Below are positions 53,159-62,004 of a stretch of DNA of 64,000 bases, one piece after another (the stretch's first letter is position 1; the number at the start of each line of letters is the position of its first letter). Below the pieces are notes generated by a model, which worked only from the letters and a program-made list of their open reading frames with translations, was not told the DNA's origin and did no database searches. Both the position numbers and the translations under genes were made by a program. Source of the DNA: Paenibacillus_E sp052115445 (lineage in GTDB: Bacteria; Bacillota; Bacilli; Paenibacillales; NBRC-103111); the NCBI RefSeq assembly GCF_052115445.1, contig NZ_JBFRGR010000013.1:1-64000 (forward strand), given 5' to 3'.

Positions 53159-54031
53159 TCATCCCTTCACTGCTCCTAAAGATAACCCTTTCACGAAATA
53201 CCGCTGTAAAAAGGGGTACAACACGACGATCGGTGCTGAGGCCAGCACGACGGTTGCCATTTGCGTAGAAATCGGCATGGGCAACGCTTCACCAGCGCTT
53301 AGCTGCGAGTAAATATCACTCTGTCCGATGAGCACGACCTGCCTCAGTAAGATTTGTAACGGCCACAGCGACGATTTGTTCAAATATAGAATCGCTGAGA
53401 AATATTGATTCCAGTTGCTCACCGCGTAAAATAACGTAAACGTGGCGAGCGATGGAACGGATAGCGGCAGCACAATTTTGAAAAAGATACCCAAATCATT
53501 ACAGCCGTCAATGGTAGCTGACTCAATGATACTTTCATGAATCGATTCAAAAAATTCTCTCATCACCAATAAATTAAAGGCCGAAACGGCTGTTGGGATA
53601 ACGAGCGCCCATAACGTATTCATCAGTCCTGTTGCTTTGACAATCAGATAGGTTGGAATCATTCCTCCGCTGAAAAGCATCGAGAACAACACCATAAAGA
53701 GAAGCATGCGTCTTCCGCTAAAGCGCTGTCTAGAACACACATAGGCCAGTAAAGACGTGACAGCGAGGTTAACAATTGTACCTACCACGGTAATCCACAC
53801 CGTATTACGGAGGGACGTGAAGAACACGCCCGTGTTAAAGATGTAGTGGTAGGCTTTCCAATCGAGCTGCTTCGGCCAAAGGATAAAATTGCCTGAAACA
53901 ATATCCGTTAAAGAGGCAAATGACATCGCGACAACGTTTACAATCGGCATTAGACACAAGAGCGTCAGCAGGGTCAAAATCACTATGACCGCCCAGTCCA
54001 TTAGCCGATTGGTCAGATGGGACGTTCTCAT
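53159..54031 (-). CDS. Sugar ABC transporter permease, YtcP type
   Basis: A 290-residue MalG-like permease with six hydrophobic segments; the EAA loop reads ESATIDGCNDLGIFFKIVL and the C-terminus KGLSLGAVKG. The ATG at 54031 overlaps the stop of the binding protein (ATGA) with GGAAAG seven bases upstream. Confidence 0.9.
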   Translation of the reverse strand: MRTSHLTNRLMDWAVIVILTLLTLLCLMPIVNVVAMSFASLTDIVSGNFILWPKQLDWKAYHYIFNTGVFFTSLRNTVWITVVGTIVNLAVTSLLAYVCSRQRFSGRRMLLFMVLFSMLFSGGMIPTYLIVKATGLMNTLWALVIPTAVSAFNLLVMREFFESIHESIIESATIDGCNDLGIFFKIVLPLSVPSLATFTLFYAVSNWNQYFSAILYLNKSSLWPLQILLRQVVLIGQSDIYSQLSAGEALPMPISTQMATVVLASAPIVVLYPFLQRYFVKGLSLGAVKG

Positions 54032-55614
54032 TTTCTTGCTTTCCAAGCGTCATTCATTTCGGTTAATGCATCTTTCCCGCCTCTTGCTTTCCAATCTTCG
54101 AACAGTTGATCCAAGTAATCAACAGGCTTCTCACCTACGATGATTTTCACGATACCGTCAACGGAATTTTTATAGAGCTCTGCGCCTTTTTCCGCATAGG
54201 TTTTGGAGTATAGACCTACATCCTGTGACGAGTACGCTTTACCCTGCATCGCTTTCGTGAAGGAATCTTGTTTCAACTTTGTTGTCTCTGGCGTATCTGC
54301 GGAACTAAGAATCCATTCGCCTTCATTGGCATGATTCGTCAGTTGATATTTGTTTGGTCCTTCCGTTTTACCTAGATCAGTAACAACCTTCTGGCCATTT
54401 TCTGTTTTAAAATGAACGCCATCGACGCCCCATTTGAAGAAATTGGCCCCATCATCACCAATCTGATCGTCCAAGATTTTCAACATTTTCTCCAGCTTGC
54501 CCGTATCTTTCAACAGATCTTTGCTGAGTGCAAATACACCGAAGAAGCCAGCGCCTTTGACATATCCACCTTCGGACCCATCTGGACCTTTCAGTGGTGG
54601 AATCGCAATGAGGTCAAATTTCGGATCGGCTGCTCTCGCTTTCGCCAATCGCTCAGGTGTAAAGCCTGTATACCCCCAGTTGGATACCACGCCCGCTTTG
54701 CCAAGCAAGAAATCATCCTCAACCTGTTGATCCTTCTTAATCGCGAAATCCTTCGCAATGATGCCATCTTTATATAACTTCGCTAAATAGCCGATAGCTG
54801 TCTTGTTATTTGGTGCAAATTCACCTGGCACAATCCCGCCTTTGCCATCCTCAACCCAGCCTACGCTTGGGCCTGCTTTCATACTCGCCATGAGCCCAAC
54901 GAATGGATAAGCACCGTTAACGCCTGCTCCGCTATTTACACCTGCTGCTAAACCGTAGGTATCTTCCTTGCCATTGCCATCTGGATCTTTCTCTTTAAAA
55001 GCCTTCATCACATCGTAGAGCTCATCGTACGTAGTCGGCACTTTCATATTCAATTTATCGAGCCAATCCTTACGTATGACCAATGTAGCTCCTGGAATCC
55101 CACGTAAGCGAGGAATACCGTAGATGTGGCCTTTATATTTGAGCGTATCCATGACATCTTTCGGCAGCTTCGCTAAATTCGGATATTTCGTTGCATCTGC
55201 GAGGTAAGATTCCAATGGAAGGAATTGATCGCTGCCAATCGCATTGAAATACACAGCATCCAAATATGGAAATAGAACGGTATCCGGAACATCGCCCGAT
55301 GCTAATGTAACGCCCATCTTATTGTTGTACTCACCGGAAGCTACAGGCAAATAGTCGAACTCGATATTATAGCGTTCTTCAATGGCTTTCTTGCCCNTAC
55401 TCGTATCTGGCGGCGCTGCACCGTACAAAATATTCATCGCACGAATTTTATATTTTTTCTCTACTTTAGGTGTTGCCGAAGCCTGCTGTGTGGATGTTGC
55501 CGGTGTGCTCGCACTTGTCTGTTCTTTATCTGTCCCGCTGCTGCATGCTGCAAGTAAAGACCCCATCATCATTACAGTTGTTCCCACGGTAATCACATTA
55601 CGTAATTGTTTCAT
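54028..55614 (-). CDS. Extracellular solute-binding lipoprotein (sugar ABC importer)
   Basis: A 528-residue precursor with lipobox LAAC (Cys24) and the calcium loop DPDGNGKEDTYGL of YtcQ/LplA-type binding proteins. It lies between the two permeases, a common arrangement. One N at 55397 hides a residue. Confidence 0.9.
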   Translation of the reverse strand: MKQLRNVITVGTTVMMMGSLLAACSSGTDKEQTSASTPATSTQQASATPKVEKKYKIRAMNILYGAAPPDTSXGKKAIEERYNIEFDYLPVASGEYNNKMGVTLASGDVPDTVLFPYLDAVYFNAIGSDQFLPLESYLADATKYPNLAKLPKDVMDTLKYKGHIYGIPRLRGIPGATLVIRKDWLDKLNMKVPTTYDELYDVMKAFKEKDPDGNGKEDTYGLAAGVNSGAGVNGAYPFVGLMASMKAGPSVGWVEDGKGGIVPGEFAPNNKTAIGYLAKLYKDGIIAKDFAIKKDQQVEDDFLLGKAGVVSNWGYTGFTPERLAKARAADPKFDLIAIPPLKGPDGSEGGYVKGAGFFGVFALSKDLLKDTGKLEKMLKILDDQIGDDGANFFKWGVDGVHFKTENGQKVVTDLGKTEGPNKYQLTNHANEGEWILSSADTPETTKLKQDSFTKAMQGKAYSSQDVGLYSKTYAEKGAELYKNSVDGIVKIIVGEKPVDYLDQLFEDWKARGGKDALTEMNDAWKARK

Positions 55615-55644
55615 TCTGAAACCAGCCCTTCGCCTTTTATTTGT

Positions 55645-56571
55645 CTAGTACACGCCTTTTTCACCGAAAGTTCGAGCAATTTTGTTGGCTCCAACGATCA
55701 AGATCATGCCGACGATCCCTTTTAATAGTCCCACTGCGGTTGTAAAACTGAAATTCCCATTCACGACCCCCATACGATAAACGTAGGTATCGAGTACTTC
55801 CCCAACCTCCGAAACGGTCGAATTCAACATTAAGTACACTTGTTCAAAACCAACATCGAGCACAGTGCCCAGTCGGAGAATAAATAAGATGATGATGGTG
55901 GAGCGAATCCCCGGCAAGGTCACGTGGCCAATTTGTCTAAGCCTGCCTGCGCCATCTATTTTAGCTGCCTCATAGAGCTCCGGATCAATTCCCGTTAATG
56001 CGGCCAAGTAAATAATCGTTCCCCAACCGGATTCCTTCCAAATAACCTGCAGGACAAGCATACCTCGAAAGTTATCTTCATTGGAAAGAATATTGATCGG
56101 CTGCATGCCCCAGCTTGCAAGGAGGTGATTCACTTGCCCATCGCTTTGAAATAATAAATAGAAGATACCTGCCACAACAACCCATGATAAAAAATGCGGC
56201 AAATACAGCAGCGTTTGTACGATCTTTTTGAAAAATTCAAATTTAAGCTCATTTAACAGAATGGCTATTACGATCGGAACAGTGAAAGCGAATACAATTT
56301 GGTAAAAACTAATGATCACCGTGTTCATAAAATAGCGGCCAATTTCCGGTGAATCAAAGATCCGCTGAAAATTGTCCAGCCCCACCCAATCACTCTTGAG
56401 GAATCCTTTAGACGGGATGTACTTCTGAAAGGCAATCACGATCCCTAGCATCGGGATATACTTATAGAGTAAGAAATAAACGATACCAGGTAAAGCCATT
56501 AACCATAAATATCTTTCCTTAATGAGCCGATGCCACCCTGTCTGCTGGCGTACTTTCTTATGTGCCTCCAT
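55645..56571 (-). CDS. Sugar ABC transporter permease, LplB type
   Basis: A 308-residue MalF-like permease with six membrane segments and EAA loop YEAAKIDGAGRLRQIG. First gene of the operon. The start at 56571 has AAGGGAACGGG upstream, which is weak; a stronger ribosome binding site belongs to a short overlapping upstream frame. Confidence 0.88.
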   Translation of the reverse strand: MEAHKKVRQQTGWHRLIKERYLWLMALPGIVYFLLYKYIPMLGIVIAFQKYIPSKGFLKSDWVGLDNFQRIFDSPEIGRYFMNTVIISFYQIVFAFTVPIVIAILLNELKFEFFKKIVQTLLYLPHFLSWVVVAGIFYLLFQSDGQVNHLLASWGMQPINILSNEDNFRGMLVLQVIWKESGWGTIIYLAALTGIDPELYEAAKIDGAGRLRQIGHVTLPGIRSTIIILFILRLGTVLDVGFEQVYLMLNSTVSEVGEVLDTYVYRMGVVNGNFSFTTAVGLLKGIVGMILIVGANKIARTFGEKGVY

Positions 56572-56602
56572 GCCCGTTCCCTTGCTCCTCTCCTATTTTC
56601 AT
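56558..56602 (-). CDS. Short upstream ORF overlapping the permease start
   Basis: A 14-codon frame beginning ATG at 56602 and preceded by a near-perfect AAGGAGGTGAG ribosome binding site. It overlaps the permease start codon out of frame and ends 11 bases beyond it. It may couple translation of the permease or act as a leader peptide. No similarity is expected for so short a peptide. Confidence 0.4.
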   Translation of the reverse strand: MKIGEEQGNGHGGT

Positions 56603-56796
56603 TTGGCCCTCACCTCCTTGGGCCTAATATTATGCAGTACTCCATGCGATGACAATCAACTATTTTTACGCAAAAAAAGCATATGAAAAGAGGCCAATTC
56701 GGCTGGAATTAGCACTTGATAAACTTTTTTTGCACAGCGAAGCCTGTCCCTGTAAAAAGAGTGTACCTTCAATTTCCCTAGAGACGCGTCCGGATA

Positions 56797-56805
56797 TGAT
56801 ATACT
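56797..56805 (+). promoter_or_regulatory. Extended -10 promoter of the membrane AraC gene
   Basis: TGATATACT is an extended -10 element 44 bases before the start codon. No convincing -35 was seen. The remaining part of 56603-56796 shows no gene. Confidence 0.4.
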
Positions 56806-56848
56806 ATTTTCAAAATATTCGAATCGTAACGCGACAAGGAGATTGGAT

Positions 56849-59158
56849 ATGGAACCTCAAACATGGCGCCGACTTACGCATTTCCTATCAATGAAAACGC
56901 CGGGCTGGAAATTAAAAAATCGGCTGCTCATTTCACTCATTCTTTTGTCCAGTATTCCAATTGCCATTATGGCATTATCTTCTTCCTTTATAAGTAATCG
57001 CATTATTAGTGATCAGACGGATCAGATGCACCAGGTTTTTCTGAATCAGGTTGAGAAAGAAATGAACAATCAATTTAAGAAGTTCGATGAACTCATGCTG
57101 CAATATACGTACGATAACTCGGCGCTCAGCCGCTTTACGCAAGAAGATTTAACTTACAAGAACTTTCAGTTGGTTAACGATCTGTATACGGTCTTAACCA
57201 ATTTGCGCAGTGGGATGGAAAATGTCGTAGAAATTGATTTCTTCTCTAACACTTACAATAAAATTGCTACCTCTAGTGGCTTACTGCTCCAGCCTGATGA
57301 ATTCCTTGATCCTATGGTTCTAGAAAAAGGTCATGCCTTAACCAAATATGGCAGCTGGATCGATACGCGAAATCATTTAAACACACGACTGGATCGACCG
57401 GTTATTACCTATATTAGACCGATAACGACGGCAGGCTCGAATGTGGTGAACAGTTTCTTTATCGTATATCTGGATGCTGCAACACTAAGCAGTCATTTGA
57501 AAGCGAATACGAATGATCCTGCGACTTATTTCGTAGTCAATTCTGCTGGAGATGCCGTCATGCACTCTGATCCCAAAAAGGTTGCCAGCCATATTGACTC
57601 AACAGGCTTTCTTTCCGAGTTGACCAACGGTAAAAACATGCCGAATTATCGTTTCACGATGAATATCGAAGGTAAGCCTTCATTAATTAACACCGTATAT
57701 TCCGCTAATCGAGATTGGTATTATGTGTCCGTGCTCCCGACTGCTTTAGTAGCGAAAGAAACGAATCAACTGCGAAATATTTTATTCGGTGTCAGTATTG
57801 CCTTCATTTTATTAGCCATCATCATCGCTATCTTTACGTCCAAAAGCATTTACCAGCCTGTCCAGAAGCTTACGCAACGGGTATTTAAACAGCAAGATTC
57901 CACACAGGCCAAAGATGAAATTCATTTCATCACCGAACATATTCAAGACGTTGAGAAGCATAATGACATTTTGAAAAAAAACCTGGAGCAGTATCATGCC
58001 CATGTGGAGCAATACAGTCTCATGAGTCTCTTACTCGGCAATTCCAGCGTTACGACGCTTCAGCAGGACACTTTCCACCAGAAGCCCATCTGTTTGTTCC
58101 TCTTGGAAACGGATTCGTCCTTTCTGCAGTCACAATACTCTAAGAATGACCAGTTTCTTCTCTACTACGCAATCGAAAACATTGTGAATGAAATTCTAAG
58201 TGCCAAAGGCATCACACGGATCATGATGATCCAGCCTGGCCTATTTGCCATCCTTCATCAACCTGATCAAGCGGGGTCGCAGCAATCGCGCCTATACGCG
58301 AATGAGCTTCTTCAGGCGGTTCGTACGTATTTGAAATTAAATTTTGTGATTTCAGCGGGATATTCCGAGGCGGGATTGCACGGTATTCACGAGGTATTCC
58401 TACAAGCAAAGCATGCACTACGGTACAGCTTCTCCTTAGGTGCGAATCACGTCATCATTAGCGATGAGTTAGATCCCTCTGTTTCCGATCAGGCTGATGC
58501 CTTGGTAGAAGTGGAAAATCTTATTATGCAATCGCTGCATGTTTCGAACTATGGAGAGGCCCAAGATCTGTTTACTCAGATCATTCAACAGTTAAAAGAT
58601 GACAGCTCATTGACGTCAGAGGTCCTGAAAACCTACTGTTCACAACTTCTAGGAGCGATGATTCATACGGTTGGGAAAGATTATCATACGGATACGGAAA
58701 CTGTGAATATGAAGCATCTGACAATGGAATTGGAGCGTCAGCGTAACTTGCAGGAAATCGAAGCTTTTTTCCATAAGCACTTTTTCGATAAATTAATCGT
58801 TTCTCAGCCAGAGAAGTCCTCCTTTGAACGCCAGCAAGTTGAAGAGGTCGTCGCGTATATTCGTGCCCACTATGATCAGGACATTTCGCTGCAATTGTGC
58901 GCTGATCTTGTTGGTCTTAGCAGTTCACAGCTAAGCCGTTCCTTCAAAAAAATGATGGGCATTAATTTCGTTGACTACGTCATTCAATATCGAGTCGGTA
59001 TTGCCAAGGAACTACTTGGCGATCCGAAGAATTCCATCCAAGCGGTTACGGATAAGCTGCGCTATACATCGGTCAATAGCTTTAACCGCATTTTCAAGAA
59101 AATCACCGGCACGACGCCTGGCAGTTATCGGAAGGATTCGCAGGAGCTGCGCCTGTAG
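56849..59158 (+). CDS. Membrane-bound AraC regulator with extracellular sensor
   Basis: A 769-residue one-component regulator like the one at 40-42 kb. Membrane segments lie near residue 30-50 and 305-325 (IAFILLAIIIAIFTSKS); the region between is a Cache-like extracytoplasmic sensor. The C-terminal 100 residues hold two helix-turn-helix motifs (ISLQLCADLVGLSSSQLSRS and VTDKLRYTSVNSFNRIFKK). The ATG at 56849 has AAGGAG seven bases upstream. Divergent from the importer operon at 51-56.6 kb and probably its activator. Confidence 0.88.
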   Translation: MEPQTWRRLTHFLSMKTPGWKLKNRLLISLILLSSIPIAIMALSSSFISNRIISDQTDQMHQVFLNQVEKEMNNQFKKFDELMLQYTYDNSALSRFTQEDLTYKNFQLVNDLYTVLTNLRSGMENVVEIDFFSNTYNKIATSSGLLLQPDEFLDPMVLEKGHALTKYGSWIDTRNHLNTRLDRPVITYIRPITTAGSNVVNSFFIVYLDAATLSSHLKANTNDPATYFVVNSAGDAVMHSDPKKVASHIDSTGFLSELTNGKNMPNYRFTMNIEGKPSLINTVYSANRDWYYVSVLPTALVAKETNQLRNILFGVSIAFILLAIIIAIFTSKSIYQPVQKLTQRVFKQQDSTQAKDEIHFITEHIQDVEKHNDILKKNLEQYHAHVEQYSLMSLLLGNSSVTTLQQDTFHQKPICLFLLETDSSFLQSQYSKNDQFLLYYAIENIVNEILSAKGITRIMMIQPGLFAILHQPDQAGSQQSRLYANELLQAVRTYLKLNFVISAGYSEAGLHGIHEVFLQAKHALRYSFSLGANHVIISDELDPSVSDQADALVEVENLIMQSLHVSNYGEAQDLFTQIIQQLKDDSSLTSEVLKTYCSQLLGAMIHTVGKDYHTDTETVNMKHLTMELERQRNLQEIEAFFHKHFFDKLIVSQPEKSSFERQQVEEVVAYIRAHYDQDISLQLCADLVGLSSSQLSRSFKKMMGINFVDYVIQYRVGIAKELLGDPKNSIQAVTDKLRYTSVNSFNRIFKKITGTTPGSYRKDSQELRL

Positions 59159-59228
59159 GGAATAGGTTCCGTACCCTCCCCTTGTCGCAACTTGATCCAT
59201 TCATACCCCATCTCGCCCACCCGACTTG

Positions 59229-59257
59229 TTGACTTCAAATAGGCGAAGTGATATACC
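59229..59257 (+). promoter_or_regulatory. Probable sigma-A promoter of the yfbR-like gene
   Basis: TTGACT (59229-59234) and TATACC (59252-59257) are separated by 17 bases, about 50 bases upstream of the start codon. Confidence 0.6.
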
Positions 59258-59310
59258 TGTTAGGTACCATAAATTGCGGAATGTATGCAGTCCGTCTTCA
59301 GGAGGAACTT

Positions 59311-59907
59311 ATGAATCATCATTTTTTTGCTTACTTATATCGTCTCAAATATATCGACCGCTGGAGCCTCATGTGGAACATGCGCCGCGAGAACGTAGCT
59401 GAGCATTCCTTCTATGTAGCTTCGATTGCGCATATGCTGTGCACCATCTCCAACGAAGTCTATGGTGGGAATGTCCCGACCGACCGCGTCGTCTCCATCG
59501 CTTTGTTCNACGATGCCTCCGAAGTGCTGACGGGTGACATCCCGCAGCCGGTGAAACATAACAACGAGCAAATTTTGCGGAATTTCCGTGAGATCGAAGA
59601 CGTCGCCGTAGAACGACTGATCGGCACGATCCCACCAGCGCTCAGCAGCATTTATCGCGGCTTAATTCAAGATCCTGACCCCGAGCTCTATCGCTGGGTG
59701 AAGGCAGCTGATCTGATTGAAGCCTATATCAAATGCTTAACAGAGCTCTCTACCGGCAACCGTGAGTTTGTCGTTGCCAAACAACAAGTGCTCGACAGTT
59801 TGAAGAAGATGAACATGCCGGAAGTCGATTACTTCTTGGAGCATATGAGCGCCTCCTTCGAGAAAACGCTGGATGAAATCACGTTGGATATCGCGGATCC
59901 TAGCTAA
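59311..59907 (+). CDS. yfbR: HD-domain 5'-nucleotidase, YfbR-like
   Basis: A 198-residue HD-superfamily protein resembling E. coli YfbR, a 5'-deoxyribonucleotidase. The metal-binding His32 (VAEHSFYVA), then an unknown residue X67 and D68 in LFxDASEV form the HD pair (N at 59509 makes the codon NAC, so His is fully consistent), with E71 and a later Asp in KAADLIEAY. The ATG at 59311 has AGGAGG five bases upstream; the frame is open to 59248. Likely role: nucleotide pool maintenance. Confidence 0.85.
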   Translation: MNHHFFAYLYRLKYIDRWSLMWNMRRENVAEHSFYVASIAHMLCTISNEVYGGNVPTDRVVSIALFXDASEVLTGDIPQPVKHNNEQILRNFREIEDVAVERLIGTIPPALSSIYRGLIQDPDPELYRWVKAADLIEAYIKCLTELSTGNREFVVAKQQVLDSLKKMNMPEVDYFLEHMSASFEKTLDEITLDIADPS

Positions 59908-59924
59908 TCTCAGCCTCAAACTTG

Positions 59925-60112
59925 AATAACTGGAAAACCTCCCGCTAAATTCTCAATATCCAGCATATAATCGGATTTAGATGGATTTCATGTAGCTAAT
60001 TTGCTCATTATTCAGCCATTTTGCCGATGTGCGCGAAATTAGCTGTACAAAATCCATCTATATCAAGAAACCCCTCAAAATTTGCACAATTAGCTGGAGA
60101 AAATCCATCTAT
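59925..60112. repeat. Four-unit mirror repeat element, family 1, locus B
   Basis: Units begin at about 59925 (degenerate) and 59976 in one orientation and at 60038 and 60089 inverted; spacings are 51, 62 and 51 bases, the same as at 44807-44994. The units are alike between the loci, whereas the DNA between the units is not. Confidence 0.75.
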
Positions 60113-60162
60113 GCTGCAGATCCAGCAACTAACTNGGCTTTGGCGTTCATCGAACATACACA

Positions 60163-60198
60163 AAAGAACCTCCTTTCCACTTGGAAAGGAGGTTCTTT
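60163..60198. terminator. Bidirectional terminator downstream of the membrane protein gene
   Basis: AAAGAACCTCCTTTCC and its complement form a 16-bp perfect stem with a 4-base loop, flanked by A-rich and T-rich ends. It stops the leftward membrane protein transcript and possibly the rightward yfbR one. Confidence 0.8.
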
Positions 60199-60210
60199 AC
60201 ATCTCTAAGA

Positions 60211-60651
60211 CTATGCCAAAATTTGAGGATTGGTCATAATCACAATAGCTAGGATAACCGCGATAGAACCGATCCAGCTGAATGTTTTAATTTTCGCAGC
60301 ATCTGCTGCAGTACTTTTACCTGCTGCACTGTTCGCTCTCAATTTCTTGATGCGACCACCGATCATTCCTGTAACTGCTCCCACAATTACAAGTAAAACG
60401 ATAGCAAGTGCCATCCACAAACCAGAGAAACTACCTTCGCTGACCATTGCTCCTCCAGAGATGAAGGTAACAATCAAAGAAAACTGGCCAATTCGATTGA
60501 TCGTTGCCAATAGTCCCATGAAGCTTTCTTGTCCTGCGCCGGATAAGCTAGCAGCTCGTCCTACAATGAAAGGGAAAACAACATAAGATCCAAGCAATAA
60601 AGCACTAATTACGTGTAAAAAAAGCATAACATGTTGCACTGATTCTGGCAT
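60211..60651 (-). CDS. Small integral membrane protein, four helices
   Basis: A 146-residue protein with about four hydrophobic segments (LFLHVISALLLGSYVVFPF, FSLIVTFISGGAMV, LWMALAIVLLVIVGAVTG, IGSIAVILAIVIM). The His in the first segment and the overall layout recall DUF2269/CopD-like membrane proteins, but no function can be given. GGAGG lies eight bases upstream of the start. Confidence 0.65.
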   Translation of the reverse strand: MPESVQHVMLFLHVISALLLGSYVVFPFIVGRAASLSGAGQESFMGLLATINRIGQFSLIVTFISGGAMVSEGSFSGLWMALAIVLLVIVGAVTGMIGGRIKKLRANSAAGKSTAADAAKIKTFSWIGSIAVILAIVIMTNPQILA

Positions 60652-60692
60652 TGAGTCGACCTCCGCAAATTTAATTAGAATCGTTCTCTTTT

Positions 60693-60721
60693 AGTATACA
60701 GAATCGGAATGAGGGTAACAA
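60693..60721 (-). promoter_or_regulatory. Probable promoter of the membrane protein gene
   Basis: On the minus strand TTGTTA (60721-60716) and TATACT (60698-60693) are 17 bases apart, about 40 bases upstream of the start codon. Confidence 0.5.
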
Positions 60722-60808
60722 GAAAGCGATGTCAAAATTCCTACAAATTCACCATATCTCCATAAAACTGTGACTAAATAAACAGAAAACAACCCCTGAT
60801 CCCCCNGC

Positions 60809-60867
60809 GGAAGCATGCGAACATGGACTTGGAAAGACTTCCGTTGTCCATTCATGCGAAGGCTTCC
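60809..60867. other. Imperfect inverted repeat in a gene-free stretch
   Basis: GGAAGC...ATGGAC and GTCCAT...GGCTTCC are partly complementary over about 20 bases each. No T-run follows. The rest of 60722-60960 contains no gene that I can support. One N at 60806. Confidence 0.3.
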
Positions 60868-60962
60868 GTGCAGGAAGCTGGCGTTGTTCTACCTTCGTGT
60901 AAATCTTATGGTCTTACGGCAGCGGCTCTGCTGCTACATTCGCAATCGTTACCGTTCCTCAC

Positions 60963-61003
60963 AAAAAAAGGCCAGCCCCCTAAAAAACCTAGGAGACTGG
61001 CCT
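60963..61003 (-). terminator. Terminator of the citZ-icd-mdh transcript
   Basis: On the minus strand AGGCCAG and CTGGCCT pair around a loop of about 20 bases, followed by TTTTTTT. It begins a few bases after the mdh stop codon. Confidence 0.8.
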
Positions 61004-61011
61004 CTCATTTA

Positions 61012-61953
61012 TTAACCTGCCACTACTTTAATGACGTTACGTACAGATTCAGCTGTTTTGTCCAAAGCTGATCTCTCAGCGTCTGTCAATTCGATGTCCA
61101 TAATTTTCTCGATGCCATTAGCACCCAGAACCGTCAGAACACCCATGAACAGGTTGTCATAGCCGTACTCGCCTTCAAGCAGCGCGATTGTTGGAATGAT
61201 TCGCTTCTTATCTTTCAGGATGGCTTCCGTCATCTGCACAAGTGAAGCCGCTGGTGCGTAGTATGCACTACCGTTACCAAGCAGGTTAACGATTTCGCCG
61301 CCGCCAGTACGTGTACGTTGAACGATGGCTTCGATGCGATCAGCTGATATCAGCTTCTCAATAGGCACCCCGCCAGCGTATGTGTAGCGCACGAGTGGTA
61401 CCATGTCATCGCCATGTCCACCGATAACAACCCCCTTCACATCCTCAACGGATACGTTCAACTCTTGCGAGATAAACGTTAGATAACGGGCTGTATCAAG
61501 TACACCGGATTGACCGATAACGCGATTTTTCGGGAAACCTAGCGCCTGGTAAGCGACGTATGTCATCGCATCAACAGGGTTACTCAAAATGATCACGATG
61601 GAATCAGGAGCAACTTCCTTCACGTTCTCACAAACGGATTTCACGATACCCGCATTTGTGTTAACAAGATCGTCGCGGCTCATCCCTGGTTTTCGAGCGA
61701 TCCCTGCTGTGATGATGACAATATCAGAACCAGTTGCATCCGCATAATTGGAAGTACCTGTGATTTGAGCGTCAAAGCCTTGCACTGGACCCGCCTCAAG
61801 CATGTCAAGTGCTTTGCCCTTTGTAGGGTTTTCTAATTGCGGGATATCAAGTAGAACAACGTCACCAAGTTCTTTTTGAGCTAGCATTAGAGCAGTAGTA
61901 GCACCTGTGAAACCCGCGCCAACAACGGTAATTTTATTACGACGAATAGCCAT
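61012..61953 (-). CDS. mdh: Malate dehydrogenase
   Basis: A 313-residue NAD-dependent malate dehydrogenase of the LDH-like type found in Bacillus. The NAD-binding start is KITVVGAGFTGATTALM; LDTARYLTFIS holds the substrate Asp/Arg region and VIGGHGDDMVPL the catalytic His. Downstream of icd with a 51-base gap, as in Bacillus. It converts malate to oxaloacetate in the TCA cycle. Confidence 0.95.
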   Translation of the reverse strand: MAIRRNKITVVGAGFTGATTALMLAQKELGDVVLLDIPQLENPTKGKALDMLEAGPVQGFDAQITGTSNYADATGSDIVIITAGIARKPGMSRDDLVNTNAGIVKSVCENVKEVAPDSIVIILSNPVDAMTYVAYQALGFPKNRVIGQSGVLDTARYLTFISQELNVSVEDVKGVVIGGHGDDMVPLVRYTYAGGVPIEKLISADRIEAIVQRTRTGGGEIVNLLGNGSAYYAPAASLVQMTEAILKDKKRIIPTIALLEGEYGYDNLFMGVLTVLGANGIEKIMDIELTDAERSALDKTAESVRNVIKVVAG

Positions 61954-62004
61954 TTAAAATGTACCTCCTCATAATCTTTTGTCTAACTCAACGATAGGTA
62001 CGAA

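Noticed and set aside
44807..60112. CRISPR-like array because of regular repeats and variable spacers
   Set aside because: Only four units per locus, half of them inverted, spacers of 27-38 bases, and no cas genes nearby; not a CRISPR array.
60809..60867. Inverted repeat as a riboswitch or small RNA
   Set aside because: Imperfect pairing, no terminator tail and no recognised conserved core; left as an unexplained structure.
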